DNA of 43,780 nt from a virus. Within the stretch, counting starts at the first letter, position 1, and each line of letters begins with the position of its first letter. Shown in pieces: positions 1 to 6,374 of this stretch. Where the stretch lies: positions 1 to 43,780 of the IMG/VR virus record IMGVR_UViG_3300046505_000105, one strand, 5' to 3'. The notes beneath the pieces were generated by a model. It had not been told where the DNA came from. It did not search any database and saw only the letters and a program-made list of their open reading frames with translations. Both the position numbers and the translations under genes were made by a program.

Positions 1-127
1 ATAAAACGCCGGGTCCCCGTCCACCACCACCGCCCCCGCCTGTGCCGTTGTTGTCATAAAGCAAAAGTAGAAAGCAGAAAGCAGAAAACAGAAATAAACC
101 GGCCGGCCACTGCCCCATTTCTGCTGT
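1..127. repeat. Terminal direct repeat, left copy (circular contig overlap)
   Basis: Bases 1-127 are identical to bases 43654-43780. A 127-base exact end overlap is what a k=127 assembly leaves on a circular or circularly permuted molecule, so I read the real unit as 43,653 bp. A genuine packaged short terminal repeat is the alternative. The repeat falls inside a leader ORF and the start of the tail gene, which argues for an assembly overlap. Confidence 0.9.
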
Positions 128-200
128 CCCCCTGTGGGGTATTCCCTTGTCCCCAACTCAACGGGGTGAATGCTTTCCAAATTTCTGCTTTGGTTTTCAT
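54..200 (-). CDS. 48-residue leader ORF built from repeats, between two tail genes
   Basis: This short ORF has ATGA overlaps on both sides: its ATG (198-200) overlaps the stop of the lectin-like gene 197-1240, and its TGA (54-56) overlaps the ATG of the tail gene at position 57 (43710 in the right copy). It begins MKTKAEIWKAFTPLSWGQ and ends with a hydrophobic run FISVFCFLLSTFAL. Almost all of it comes from the AAAGCAG heptamer and the 38-nt hairpin described below. The same leader is fused to the next protein in gene 197-1240. It may only couple translation, or be a small membrane peptide. No homologous family is recognised. Confidence 0.45.
   Translation of the reverse strand: MKTKAEIWKAFTPLSWGQGNTPQGDSRNGAVAGRFISVFCFLLSTFAL
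129..166 (-). repeat. Hairpin repeat C, copy 1 (degenerate)
   Basis: 38-nt inverted repeat with arms CCCC-T-GTGGGGT and ACTCAAC-GGGG. It is the only copy with imperfect arms. It lies inside the 48-residue leader ORF. Confidence 0.8.
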
Positions 201-1240
201 AGTCCGTTCCGGGCCTTCAAATACGCCTCAATCGTTCCCACCTGCGACACATCCGTGTCTATAATCATTTCAGACACATACGTGTCGTTCTCAAAAGCCG
301 GTGTAAGTTCTGGCTGATAGAGATAAGGGTAGTAACTATAAAGGTTCCCCGTTGCAACTTCTGTCCCATCCAGCCTGAGGCTAGACGAACTCCCGTTAAA
401 AATAGCGGTAATCAAGTGCAGCCCATTGGTTGAATAAACATTGGTGCTGTATAATGACCCGGTGCTTGGGGAGGTCTCCATTGCCACACCTTGCCAACTA
501 CCAGGAGGACCATTTTGAAATAGTCGCAGTCTATAAGTTTCGCCCAGCACAATCGAACTATCAAAGAAATACCCATCATTTGTAGTATTCAAGCTCATCA
601 CTGTGTAAATAATGAATGGCTGCGCGTTGGATAGGCCATTGTAATTGCCAAGGTTGCCGCGGCCGCTTGCAAACCTCACCGTCGGCACGCCCCAGGTGTT
701 TGTATCATAGAAAATCCCGGACGAAGCAAAGGTCTGGTTGGTAAAAGTATAACCGTGCCCGCTGCTGTCATTCCACTGGTGTATCTCGCTGCCATTAACC
801 GCCAGCGTTATTCCTGCATCGGTAAACTCATTGGTAGAAGATGCCCGCAGCCACAAGAGATAGCACGTTTGCAAAGGATAAACATTCGTGGTGCCTATTT
901 GGTAAACAAATTCCCCCTGTCCACCACCAGAAGACCCGCCTCCGGGATGTTGAATAAATAATGTTGTAACCCACATTCCCGGCGTCCCATTCGTCACCAA
1001 CCCACCCGTGGCACACTCAAGATTTGTAATCACCGTAAACGTCCTATCCGCCCCCTGCATCACATTCCCCGTCACCGAGACGTAGTTGGTCGTGGAAGCA
1101 AAAGCAGAAAGTAGAAATTGGGAAAACAGAAATAAAATCAACCGCACGGCTTTCCCATTTCCGCTGTCCCCCTGTGGAGTATTCCTTTGTCCCCAACTCC
1201 ACGGGGTGAATGCTTTCAAAATTTCTGCTTTGCCTTTCAT
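197..1240 (-). CDS. Exported lectin-like (LamG/concanavalin fold) tail-region protein
   Basis: 347 residues from the ATG at 1238-1240; an in-frame extension to 1363 is a shadow of the upstream gene. The N-terminus (MKGKAEILKAFTPWSWGQ, then a hydrophobic FLFSQFLLSAFA) is encoded by repeats and looks like a Sec signal segment with a long n-region. The C-terminal two thirds is beta-rich. It has a jelly-roll-lectin pattern: HLITAIFNGSSSSLRLDG followed by a final helix with EMIID...EAYLKARNG, as in LamG-like domains. A role in binding cell-surface glycans is inferred. It overlaps the upstream exported gene by 4 nt and the leader ORF downstream by 3 nt, within the tail/fibre module. Confidence 0.6.
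   Translation of the reverse strand: MKGKAEILKAFTPWSWGQRNTPQGDSGNGKAVRLILFLFSQFLLSAFASTTNYVSVTGNVMQGADRTFTVITNLECATGGLVTNGTPGMWVTTLFIQHPGGGSSGGGQGEFVYQIGTTNVYPLQTCYLLWLRASSTNEFTDAGITLAVNGSEIHQWNDSSGHGYTFTNQTFASSGIFYDTNTWGVPTVRFASGRGNLGNYNGLSNAQPFIIYTVMSLNTTNDGYFFDSSIVLGETYRLRLFQNGPPGSWQGVAMETSPSTGSLYSTNVYSTNGLHLITAIFNGSSSSLRLDGTEVATGNLYSYYPYLYQPELTPAFENDTYVSEMIIDTDVSQVGTIEAYLKARNGL
1169..1206 (-). repeat. Hairpin repeat C, copy 2
   Basis: Perfect arms CCCC-T-GTGGAGT / ACTCCAC-GGGG. It is translated in frame in the N-terminus of the lectin-like protein, as part of WSWGQRNTPQGD. Confidence 0.85.
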
Positions 1241-1944
1241 GGGTTTACACTCCCCACCACCCCCGTATTCGTCCCCACCGTGGGCAGGCAAAACAGTTGT
1301 ATCTGCTGCACCTGGCCCCCAAAAATGTTCGTCGGTATCTGGCAATTCGTGTTCACCTGCCACACCCAGCTTATGCCCGCTGGAAATGAGTAAAGCAGAT
1401 TGCTGCTCGAAAGGTTCCTGAGTACAATCGTCAGACCCTTCGCCCCATTCGTGGGCATTACAATGTTCGTCAGCGCAAACGCCACCGGCGCCGTGCCGGT
1501 ATAAGTGGAGAACACCTGGTAACTCTGCACCGCGGCATAATCAAACAGCAGGTTCGTCTGTGTCGTCAAAAAAAACTGGCCGCTCGTCATTTCCCCGCTG
1601 CCGCTCAGCAGGTTGCTCCCCAGGCCGCTCCCCGCCAGGTACAGAAAAGAACTGCTCCAGAAATTCGCGTTGCTGGCCAGCACACTCGTAAAGTCCAGGT
1701 TGGTCGCCTCGTATTGCATCCGCTGCGCCAGCGTCCAGTTATAGTTCGTCACCCCCGGCTCGGCCAGCACCTCCAGATACCAGTCCGGCGGCTGCGCCAC
1801 GTTCGGGTACTGGCTTATCGGTATGAACGTGTCCGCCCGCAAGGGCAAAACAGAAAGAAGAAAGAAGAAAGCAGAAATAAGCCCTGCCAGCTTCTCCCAC
1901 ATTGCGGGATTCGATGTTCGATGTTCAATGTTCGGTGTTTTCAT
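1237..1944 (-). CDS. Exported beta-rich fibre-like protein
   Basis: 235 residues from ATG 1944, or 221 from an internal ATG at 1902 that gives a cleaner signal peptide (MWEKLAGLISAFFFLLSVLP, probable cleavage after LRA). The first 14 residues (MKTPNIEHRTSNPA) come from a GAACATYGAACAT-type repeat that is common in verrucomicrobial ORFs. The mature protein is Asn/Thr/Ser-rich and lacks catalytic motifs. Its C-terminal part (TIVLRNLSSSN...FPAGISWVW...QIQLFCL) resembles the end domains of phage tail fibres. The leader upstream is GGAAAGCAGAAATTATG. A role in host attachment is inferred from position only. Confidence 0.6.
   Translation of the reverse strand: MKTPNIEHRTSNPAMWEKLAGLISAFFFLLSVLPLRADTFIPISQYPNVAQPPDWYLEVLAEPGVTNYNWTLAQRMQYEATNLDFTSVLASNANFWSSSFLYLAGSGLGSNLLSGSGEMTSGQFFLTTQTNLLFDYAAVQSYQVFSTYTGTAPVAFALTNIVMPTNGAKGLTIVLRNLSSSNLLYSFPAGISWVWQVNTNCQIPTNIFGGQVQQIQLFCLPTVGTNTGVVGSVNP
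1912..1937 (-). repeat. NIEHRTSN-type tandem repeat
   Basis: Short tandem of GAACATTGAACATCGAACAT type, which translates as NIEHRTSN. A relic also occurs near 36640, where it reads PNIERAE in the giant protein. I associate this repeat with verrucomicrobial and planctomycete genomes; that is recollection rather than a search. Confidence 0.6.
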
Positions 1945-1960
1945 AATTTCTGCTTTCCTC

Positions 1961-1991
1961 GGCCCGTGAACCTTCGTTTTAGTTCACCGGG
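1961..1991 (-). repeat. Hairpin repeat D, copy 1
   Basis: Inverted repeat CCCGTGAAC / GTTCACCGGG with a loop CTTCGTTTTA. It stands just upstream of the start of gene 1237-1944, separated from the ATG only by a heptamer-type leader. Confidence 0.75.
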
Positions 1992-2009
1992 CTGCTTTCT
2001 GCTTTGCGT

Positions 2010-2714
2010 TTAGGCCATTCCCCCGCCCCCTTCTCCCCCTATCCCCACCCCGCCGCCGGGTGGCGGCGGCGCCCCGCCGCCTGCTGCTTCCACCACCGGC
2101 CGGTGATGGTGATGATGCCTGCACCCCCACCGCGGCCGTTTCAGCCACACTGGCAGCGCGTCCCACGCCCGCTGTTGCGCCCGCCCCAGCGCCTTCTCTG
2201 CCAGCCCGTAATTCACTCCTGCCAGCGCCGCGTCCCCGTCCGCCTTGGCCAATTCCCCCCCCACCATATAAGCCAGGTACGCCTTGAACCGTCTGGGCAG
2301 CGTGTACGCCGCCAGATCCGCCGCCGCCACCGCCGTCAGGTCCGGGCACGGCAACTGATACACCGGCCACACACTGTCGCGGTGGCCATCTATCCGCACC
2401 ACATTGTCCCCCTCGTTGAAATCGAACCACGGCGTTTCGTCCAGCCTATGCGGCTGCCGCTCGTAATAGCCCAGCACATCGCCCAATTCACCCGCCGTGC
2501 CCTCGTTCTTGCTGAAAGCGTGGTCCGCCACCGCCACCGCCGCCGCGCTCACCTTCAGCAACTCCGGCCATACCGCTCCCTCCCAAATCGTCTGCAAGTG
2601 CGTATCCAGCCAGCCCCGCATCATCACGCCCTCGCTCGGCGGCACCTTGTCCCGCGTCCGGCCGGCGTTCTCCGCCGCCTGGTCCACAATGGCCTGTACC
2701 GTCGTGCTAATCAT
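2010..2714 (-). CDS. Connector/adaptor-like structural protein (tentative)
   Basis: 234 residues from ATG 2714; a TTG two codons upstream is possible. The N-terminal half is helical (ISTTVQAIVDQAAENAG... TIWEGAVWPELLK). It has the general look of phage head-tail adaptor proteins, but I recognise no specific family. The C-terminus is low-complexity: CRHHHHHRPV then Gly/Pro runs (GGGAPPPPGGGVGIGGEGGGG). A type B GC palindrome (2063-2081) is translated there. The five-histidine run is natural sequence. The gene sits between the lysis-type hydrolase and the exported fibre genes. A structural role is inferred from context. Confidence 0.5.
   Translation of the reverse strand: MISTTVQAIVDQAAENAGRTRDKVPPSEGVMMRGWLDTHLQTIWEGAVWPELLKVSAAAVAVADHAFSKNEGTAGELGDVLGYYERQPHRLDETPWFDFNEGDNVVRIDGHRDSVWPVYQLPCPDLTAVAAADLAAYTLPRRFKAYLAYMVGGELAKADGDAALAGVNYGLAEKALGRAQQRAWDALPVWLKRPRWGCRHHHHHRPVVEAAGGGAPPPPGGGVGIGGEGGGGMA
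2063..2081. repeat. GC palindrome B, copy 1
   Basis: GCGGCGGCGCCCCGCCGC-type palindrome, translated as GGGAPPPP in the connector-like protein. Confidence 0.75.
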
Positions 2715-2721
2715 AAGCAAA

Positions 2722-2782
2722 AGTAGAAAGTAGAAATTGAGAAAGCTGAAATCGGACTCCCATTTCTGCTTTGTTTTTCATT
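2722..2782 (-). repeat. Heptamer A tract
   Basis: AAAGCAG/AAAGTAG repeats fill the 70-base gap between two genes. On the minus strand the tract ends CTACTTTTGCTTATG, so the reversed heptamer abuts the start codon of gene 2010-2714. The TAG-containing variant AAAGTAG occurs here, outside a reading frame. Confidence 0.75.
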
Positions 2783-2790
2783 TCTGCTTT

Positions 2791-3249
2791 TCATAACGCC
2801 TCCTCCACCAGCCTGGCCGCCCGCCACAAATCCCACGGCGTCGCCTGATCCTGCGTGCACCGCACCAGCGGCAGCGGGCATTGGCACAGCGCCAGGCAGT
2901 GCATCACATACCGGGAACAATACGACTCCTGGTCCCCATCCTGTGCAATGTTGAACTCATAGCGCAACAGGTCGAAGTAGCTATACTTGATCCCCGCCTC
3001 GATATTCAGGTCAAACAGCCGTTCCAACTGGCTCTCCATCTGCGGAGTGATCCCCTCCAGTCGGAACGCATGGACGAACGGCCGTTCAAAGTCCGTTAGA
3101 TTCCGGTCATGCGCGTCCGGCGGCGCCAGCTCATGCACGCTGCCATTGCCCCGCTCAAACCCGGCGTGGACGATATCGCCATGCGAGAACCACGCCACGG
3201 CGCCCGCCTGCGGGTCGCCGGGCTGTTTGGTCCAAAGCAGTATTCGCAT
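2791..3249 (-). CDS. Permuted NlpC/P60-like (YiiX/YebB type) hydrolase, probable lysis enzyme
   Basis: 152 residues. The N-terminal WFSHGDIVHAGFE supplies a candidate catalytic His (H28; H23 nearby). ESYCSRYVMHCL supplies the candidate Cys (C111). This His-before-Cys order with a small N-terminal strand is the permuted papain-like NlpC/P60 arrangement, whose members cleave peptidoglycan peptides or acyl/amide bonds. There is no signal peptide, so a cytoplasmic enzyme would need a holin; holin-like genes lie 0.9-1.6 kb upstream in the same run. A virion-associated hydrolase is also possible. No other endolysin is evident in the genome. Confidence 0.5.
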   Translation of the reverse strand: MRILLWTKQPGDPQAGAVAWFSHGDIVHAGFERGNGSVHELAPPDAHDRNLTDFERPFVHAFRLEGITPQMESQLERLFDLNIEAGIKYSYFDLLRYEFNIAQDGDQESYCSRYVMHCLALCQCPLPLVRCTQDQATPWDLWRAARLVEEAL

Positions 3250-3253
3250 GATG

Positions 3254-3304
3254 GTAGCTGCGGCGTCCCGCCGCAGAAAGGTGGCTGCGGCGCCCTCGCC
3301 GCAG
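3254..3304. repeat. GC palindrome B, copies 2-3
   Basis: Two GTAGC/GTGGC-headed palindromes, TGCGGCG-(TC/CCCT)-CGCCGCA, fill the gap between the hydrolase and the coiled-coil gene. They are variants of the main GGCGGCG type with both arms changed together. Confidence 0.75.
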
Positions 3305-3320
3305 TTCCCTAATCCTCCCC

Positions 3321-3569
3321 CTACGCCACCGGCGCGTCGGGTATGGCCGCGTCCAGGCTATCGAGAGCCGCCTGCGTGTTCGCCAGGGCTGTGGTGACTT
3401 CCGGGGTCACATCGCCGCCCGCTGCGATTACCGCATTGAGATCGGCGATCGTCTTGGTCAGGGCATCAAACCTGTTGCTCTGTTCCAGTGCGATCTTGCC
3501 AATTTGCGTGGTCTCATTGTCCAACGCTGTCTGCAGTTCTTTCTGTGTCATAAGGATACGTTTCTCCAT
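3321..3569 (-). CDS. Small coiled-coil protein in lysis region
   Basis: 82 residues from ATG 3569 (MEKRILMTQKELQTALDNE). ATG 3644 adds 25 residues and ATG 3551 removes 6; I chose 3569 for the purine-rich GGAAGAA before it. The sequence is a helical heptad-like region (TQIGKIALEQSNRFDALTKT) followed by an Ala/Thr-rich helix, with no catalytic motif. Similar small coiled-coil proteins occur near phage baseplates and lysis cassettes. No function assigned. Confidence 0.55.
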   Translation of the reverse strand: MEKRILMTQKELQTALDNETTQIGKIALEQSNRFDALTKTIADLNAVIAAGGDVTPEVTTALANTQAALDSLDAAIPDAPVA

Positions 3570-3658
3570 TTCTTCCAAGTCTAGTTTCGTTGCTGGAAAA
3601 CAGCGTGACTTGAACCGCTGCCACCCAGATGTTTTGTCGCACATAATTTTCGTTGTTG

Positions 3659-3712
3659 GTAGCTGCGGCGCCCCCGCCGCAGTTCCCGGTAGCTGCGGCG
3701 CCCTCGCCGCAG
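3659..3712. repeat. GC palindrome B, copies 4-5
   Basis: Two GTAGC-TGCGGCG-CCCYC-GCCGCA palindromes in direct orientation, 30 bases apart, in the short gap upstream of the coiled-coil gene. Confidence 0.8.
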
Positions 3713-3728
3713 ATCCCTCCCCTCTTCT

Positions 3729-4145
3729 TTACTTCGCCGTAGCCGCCGCCACCGCCGCCTGGCCCACCAGTTGGCCGGCCAGCGTGGCCATGGCCGTTAT
3801 TGCCGCCGCATCCACGCTCGACTTCTGCACCGTCAACGTCGTGCTCATCACCCCATTCGTGCTGTTCGCCAGCGTAAAGGAGATCCCCTCGCTCGCCCAA
3901 AAGAAGCGATGCGTGTTGATGCTCAGCGCGCCATCGGCGCTCCGCGTCCCCGTCACCTGCACGCAGCCCGTCAGCAGCAGCGCCAGTCCCCCTATCACCA
4001 CCGCCTTGCTTACCCGGCTGAACAGTTCAATGCCCATCAGCACCACGGCAAAGACCACCGGCCACGGTGAGAAAGGTTTCACAATTACGGCGCACACCGC
4101 AAACAGCAGTGCCAGCCCGATGATCAGATAATGTATGTTTTGCAT
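3729..4145 (-). CDS. Membrane protein with internal lipobox; spanin-like candidate
   Basis: 138 residues. Residues 4-22 and about 29-42 are hydrophobic. A third hydrophobic stretch ends in a lipobox (GGLALLLTGC, Cys61). Starting at the internal ATG (about 4037, MGIELFSRVSKAVVIGG) would give a normal 25-residue lipoprotein signal and a short Ala/Thr-rich periplasmic protein. So the frame could give two products: a polytopic membrane protein and an outer-membrane lipoprotein. Placement beside holin-like genes suggests lysis. The C-terminus is helical (AAITAMATLAGQLVGQ). Spanin function is inferred; no family match is claimed. Confidence 0.55.
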   Translation of the reverse strand: MQNIHYLIIGLALLFAVCAVIVKPFSPWPVVFAVVLMGIELFSRVSKAVVIGGLALLLTGCVQVTGTRSADGALSINTHRFFWASEGISFTLANSTNGVMSTTLTVQKSSVDAAAITAMATLAGQLVGQAAVAAATAK

Positions 4146-4154
4146 GTTTCTCCT

Positions 4155-4514
4155 TCAGTTTTGTTTTGTTTGGTTCGTAGCGGCGGCGCCCTCGCCGCCG
4201 TCCCCCGCCGGTTTGTTTTCCACTGCTGGCTGGGCAAAAGGCGACGGCCCTTCTTTATTAACCCGGTCCACCTCCGCCGCCACATTGTTCACCGTCCTGG
4301 CATCAGCGGCGAACAGCGCCGTCAAGCCCTTGCCTACCGCCGAGAGGATGAACCCGGCCAGCGCCACGTACCACATGAGGGCAAGCTGGTCGGAGTCCAG
4401 AATGAAGGCCGAATTCGGCGAAAGTTGGCTTGCTTGCGCCAGCACCCCCACCCCAATCAGCGACGTCCCCAGAACTGAAATCGCCCCGCCCAGATTGGTT
4501 TGCCAATGTGTCAT
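4155..4514 (-). CDS. Holin-like two-helix membrane protein
   Basis: 119 residues. There are two hydrophobic helices: ISVLGTSLIGVGVLAQAS near residues 12-29 and LMWYVALAGFILSAVGKGL near 46-64. A charged tail follows. Its start overlaps the stop of the upstream membrane gene (ATGA at 4511-4514). Size, topology and position next to a peptidoglycan-type hydrolase fit a class II-like holin. The last residues (GDGGEGAAATNQTKQN) come from a type B palindrome copied into the 3' end. Confidence 0.55.
   Translation of the reverse strand: MTHWQTNLGGAISVLGTSLIGVGVLAQASQLSPNSAFILDSDQLALMWYVALAGFILSAVGKGLTALFAADARTVNNVAAEVDRVNKEGPSPFAQPAVENKPAGDGGEGAAATNQTKQN
4177..4200. repeat. GC palindrome B, copy 6
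   Basis: GTAGC-GGCGGCG-CCCT-CGCCGCC palindrome, translated in frame as GGEGAAAT in the holin-like protein C-terminus. Confidence 0.85.
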
Positions 4515-4882
4515 AAATCAACGTGTTTGTGAGGTGTATCAATATGGAGTTTTAAAACATGCCGGCACTCCACGGCCACGATTGCGGCCAATGTCCGTTC
4601 CTCTTTTGGCTTTACCTTGTCTCCCTCCAATAAGTCGCAAAGTTCAAGCAATTTAGTCCAGTCGCCGTAAGTCATCTTTTCATCAACATATTTCTGAAGA
4701 TACTCATCAAGTTCCGGCGTGTGCGGACTCAAGAGTATTTTGGCGGCGCGTTTGCCCATGATCTCGAAGTAGGTTTCAACCCGCGTCATGCGTTGTGCCA
4801 GCGTTGAGTATGCCCAAACGCCCGTCCCCAAAAAGATAATCGCCTGACCAACCAGGAAGATAACAAGCTGTTCATTCATCAC
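4511..4882 (-). CDS. Single-pass membrane protein in lysis region
   Basis: 123 residues. One N-terminal transmembrane helix (LVIFLVGQAIIFLGTGVWAY, residues 6-25) is followed by a soluble, charged helical domain (RVETYFEIMGKRAAKILL... DEKMTYGDWTKLLELCDLLE). The topology resembles lysis accessory or i-spanin-type proteins, but the soluble part is not a simple coiled coil. It overlaps the holin-like gene by 4 nt. No specific family recognised. Confidence 0.55.
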   Translation of the reverse strand: MMNEQLVIFLVGQAIIFLGTGVWAYSTLAQRMTRVETYFEIMGKRAAKILLSPHTPELDEYLQKYVDEKMTYGDWTKLLELCDLLEGDKVKPKEERTLAAIVAVECRHVLKLHIDTPHKHVDL

Positions 4883-4938
4883 GTATTTCGTTTCTCACTT
4901 CTGTTTTTGTTGGTCATTTCGGGGTGAATGGTCATTGG

Positions 4939-6357
4939 TCAATTCCCTGCCGATTTTGAGTAATAATAATTCTGCAAATTCAGCCACCGATACAGCCAGT
5001 AACTGTAAATAGGATAGGCATACGGATAATGCGGATCGCCGTTTCCGCCCGTGTACAAGAGTCCGCGGCTGCTCATTACGTTGGTACTCTCAAATGAGCC
5101 GTAGGAACTGAAAAAGCTGCATCCGTTTTGGAAGGCTATCGTTCGGATGATGTTGTTCTGGGCCGGAATGGTGGGATCGCTTGCTGCTGGATAGGTGTCG
5201 CACAAAACCACGTCGGCGTTCGGCACATACGTCCGGTAAAAGCTGGCCCAGGTTGGGAGATACGTCGTGAGAGTGTTCGTCAAATCAATGTCCTGCCAGA
5301 GAATCAGGTCAGGTGACCAAGCCGCATAAATCGGCGCGGTGATGTTCGTGGAAATAGCCACCTCGTCGCTGACGACAGCACTGGCCTCGCCTTGAACCCC
5401 AAGCATAAATCCATTCGTGATGGTGCTGTTGTAAATGCCGTAGGACAAAATCCGGTTTGTCCCCCCACTCAAAGAGCACCATTGCCATCCAAACGACTTC
5501 GGTCCGGCACTATTTGTCCCACGCCAAACCGCCGCATTAGTTCCAACGCCCAGCGTGTTGATGGTGCCGGAAAAGTCCCCCCAGGCGCCGCCGTTGTTGT
5601 TGTTCGTCTGGACTTTGAAAGAGGAACCATTAGTGTAAACCGCATAGCCCAAGATGAGCACGTCCCATGGCATGATGGTATTATATGACAACTGATAGTC
5701 TCTTGCCTGATTGGTTCCTCCGATTCCCGTGGTGTAACAATAAAGCGTGTACCACCAGCCGTCTTTGCCCTGTGAAACGCCCGCATTGCCATACTGGGCC
5801 ACTCCGTTAAATCCCCAGGGCGCAATGCCGCAATTATTGAAAAACCCTGCGAACGGAAACTGGTTCGTCAGATTGTAAATAAACCCGGGAAAGAAAAATG
5901 AGGACAGGCCAGTGCCATCCAATTCAATGCGGATGGTTTTCCCCTGGCGCAGTTTGGCGATGGTGTTTGTCCAGCTATACCGGCCAAGGCTGAGACCATC
6001 GCCGAGGCAGGCGGCCTTTTCATAAATCCAAGTCCGGTTGTTGAGATTGGTTAGATCGGTGCTGCCAAAAGAAGTGCTCAATGCTAAGTTCGCCGTCCCC
6101 GAGTTGGTTGAGTAAGCTGAGTTGCCGCCGCCCCCGGTCCCTCCGCCCGGCCCGCTGCTCACGCCCCCGCCCGCCGTCTGCCCAAAGGCCAGGGCGGAAA
6201 ACAGAAAGTAGAAAGCGCAAGCAAAAGTAGAAAGTAGAAATTTGGAAAGTTGAAATTGGAGTCCCCATTTCTGCTGTCCCCCTGTGGAGTATTCCCTTGT
6301 CCCCAACTCCACGGGGTGAATGCTTTTCCCATTTCTGCTTTTGTTTTGCGTTTCCAT
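4939..6357 (-). CDS. Exported SGNH/GDSL-hydrolase-like protein (degenerate)
   Basis: 472 residues. A repeat-encoded N-terminus (METQNKSRNGKSIHPVELG...) leads into a hydrophobic FLLSTFACAFYFLFSALAF near residues 40-58, a Sec-like segment with an unusually long n-region. After a Gly-rich linker come weak SGNH-like blocks: CLGDGLSLG near residue 118 (block I, but Gly where Ser is expected), WSPDLILWQDID (block III-like) and GDPHYPYAYP near the C-terminus (His block). If the fold is right, the nucleophile is absent or shifted. The rest is Asn/Thr/Tyr-rich beta sequence. An esterase or binding role on surface glycans is inferred. It could equally be a structural fibre. Confidence 0.5.
   Translation of the reverse strand: METQNKSRNGKSIHPVELGTREYSTGGQQKWGLQFQLSKFLLSTFACAFYFLFSALAFGQTAGGGVSSGPGGGTGGGGNSAYSTNSGTANLALSTSFGSTDLTNLNNRTWIYEKAACLGDGLSLGRYSWTNTIAKLRQGKTIRIELDGTGLSSFFFPGFIYNLTNQFPFAGFFNNCGIAPWGFNGVAQYGNAGVSQGKDGWWYTLYCYTTGIGGTNQARDYQLSYNTIMPWDVLILGYAVYTNGSSFKVQTNNNNGGAWGDFSGTINTLGVGTNAAVWRGTNSAGPKSFGWQWCSLSGGTNRILSYGIYNSTITNGFMLGVQGEASAVVSDEVAISTNITAPIYAAWSPDLILWQDIDLTNTLTTYLPTWASFYRTYVPNADVVLCDTYPAASDPTIPAQNNIIRTIAFQNGCSFFSSYGSFESTNVMSSRGLLYTGGNGDPHYPYAYPIYSYWLYRWLNLQNYYYSKSAGN
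6196..6246 (-). repeat. Heptamer A tract encoding a signal segment
   Basis: In the CTGCTTT orientation on the coding strand this tract encodes FLLSTFACAFYFLFSA of the SGNH-like protein. It is near-identical to bases 41150-41205 of the fibre gene. Confidence 0.8.
6279..6316 (-). repeat. Hairpin repeat C, copy 3
   Basis: Perfect arms GTGGAGT / ACTCCAC flanked by CCCC / GGGG, translated in frame. Bases 6282-6335 (54 nt) are absent from the otherwise matching leader at 41236/41237. Confidence 0.85.
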
Positions 6358-6374
6358 AATTTCTGTTTTCTGCT

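Noticed and set aside
2100-2130. Penta-histidine stretch as an engineered tag
   Set aside because: It lies inside a natural low-complexity C-terminus, without vector sequence or a cleavage-site linker around it.
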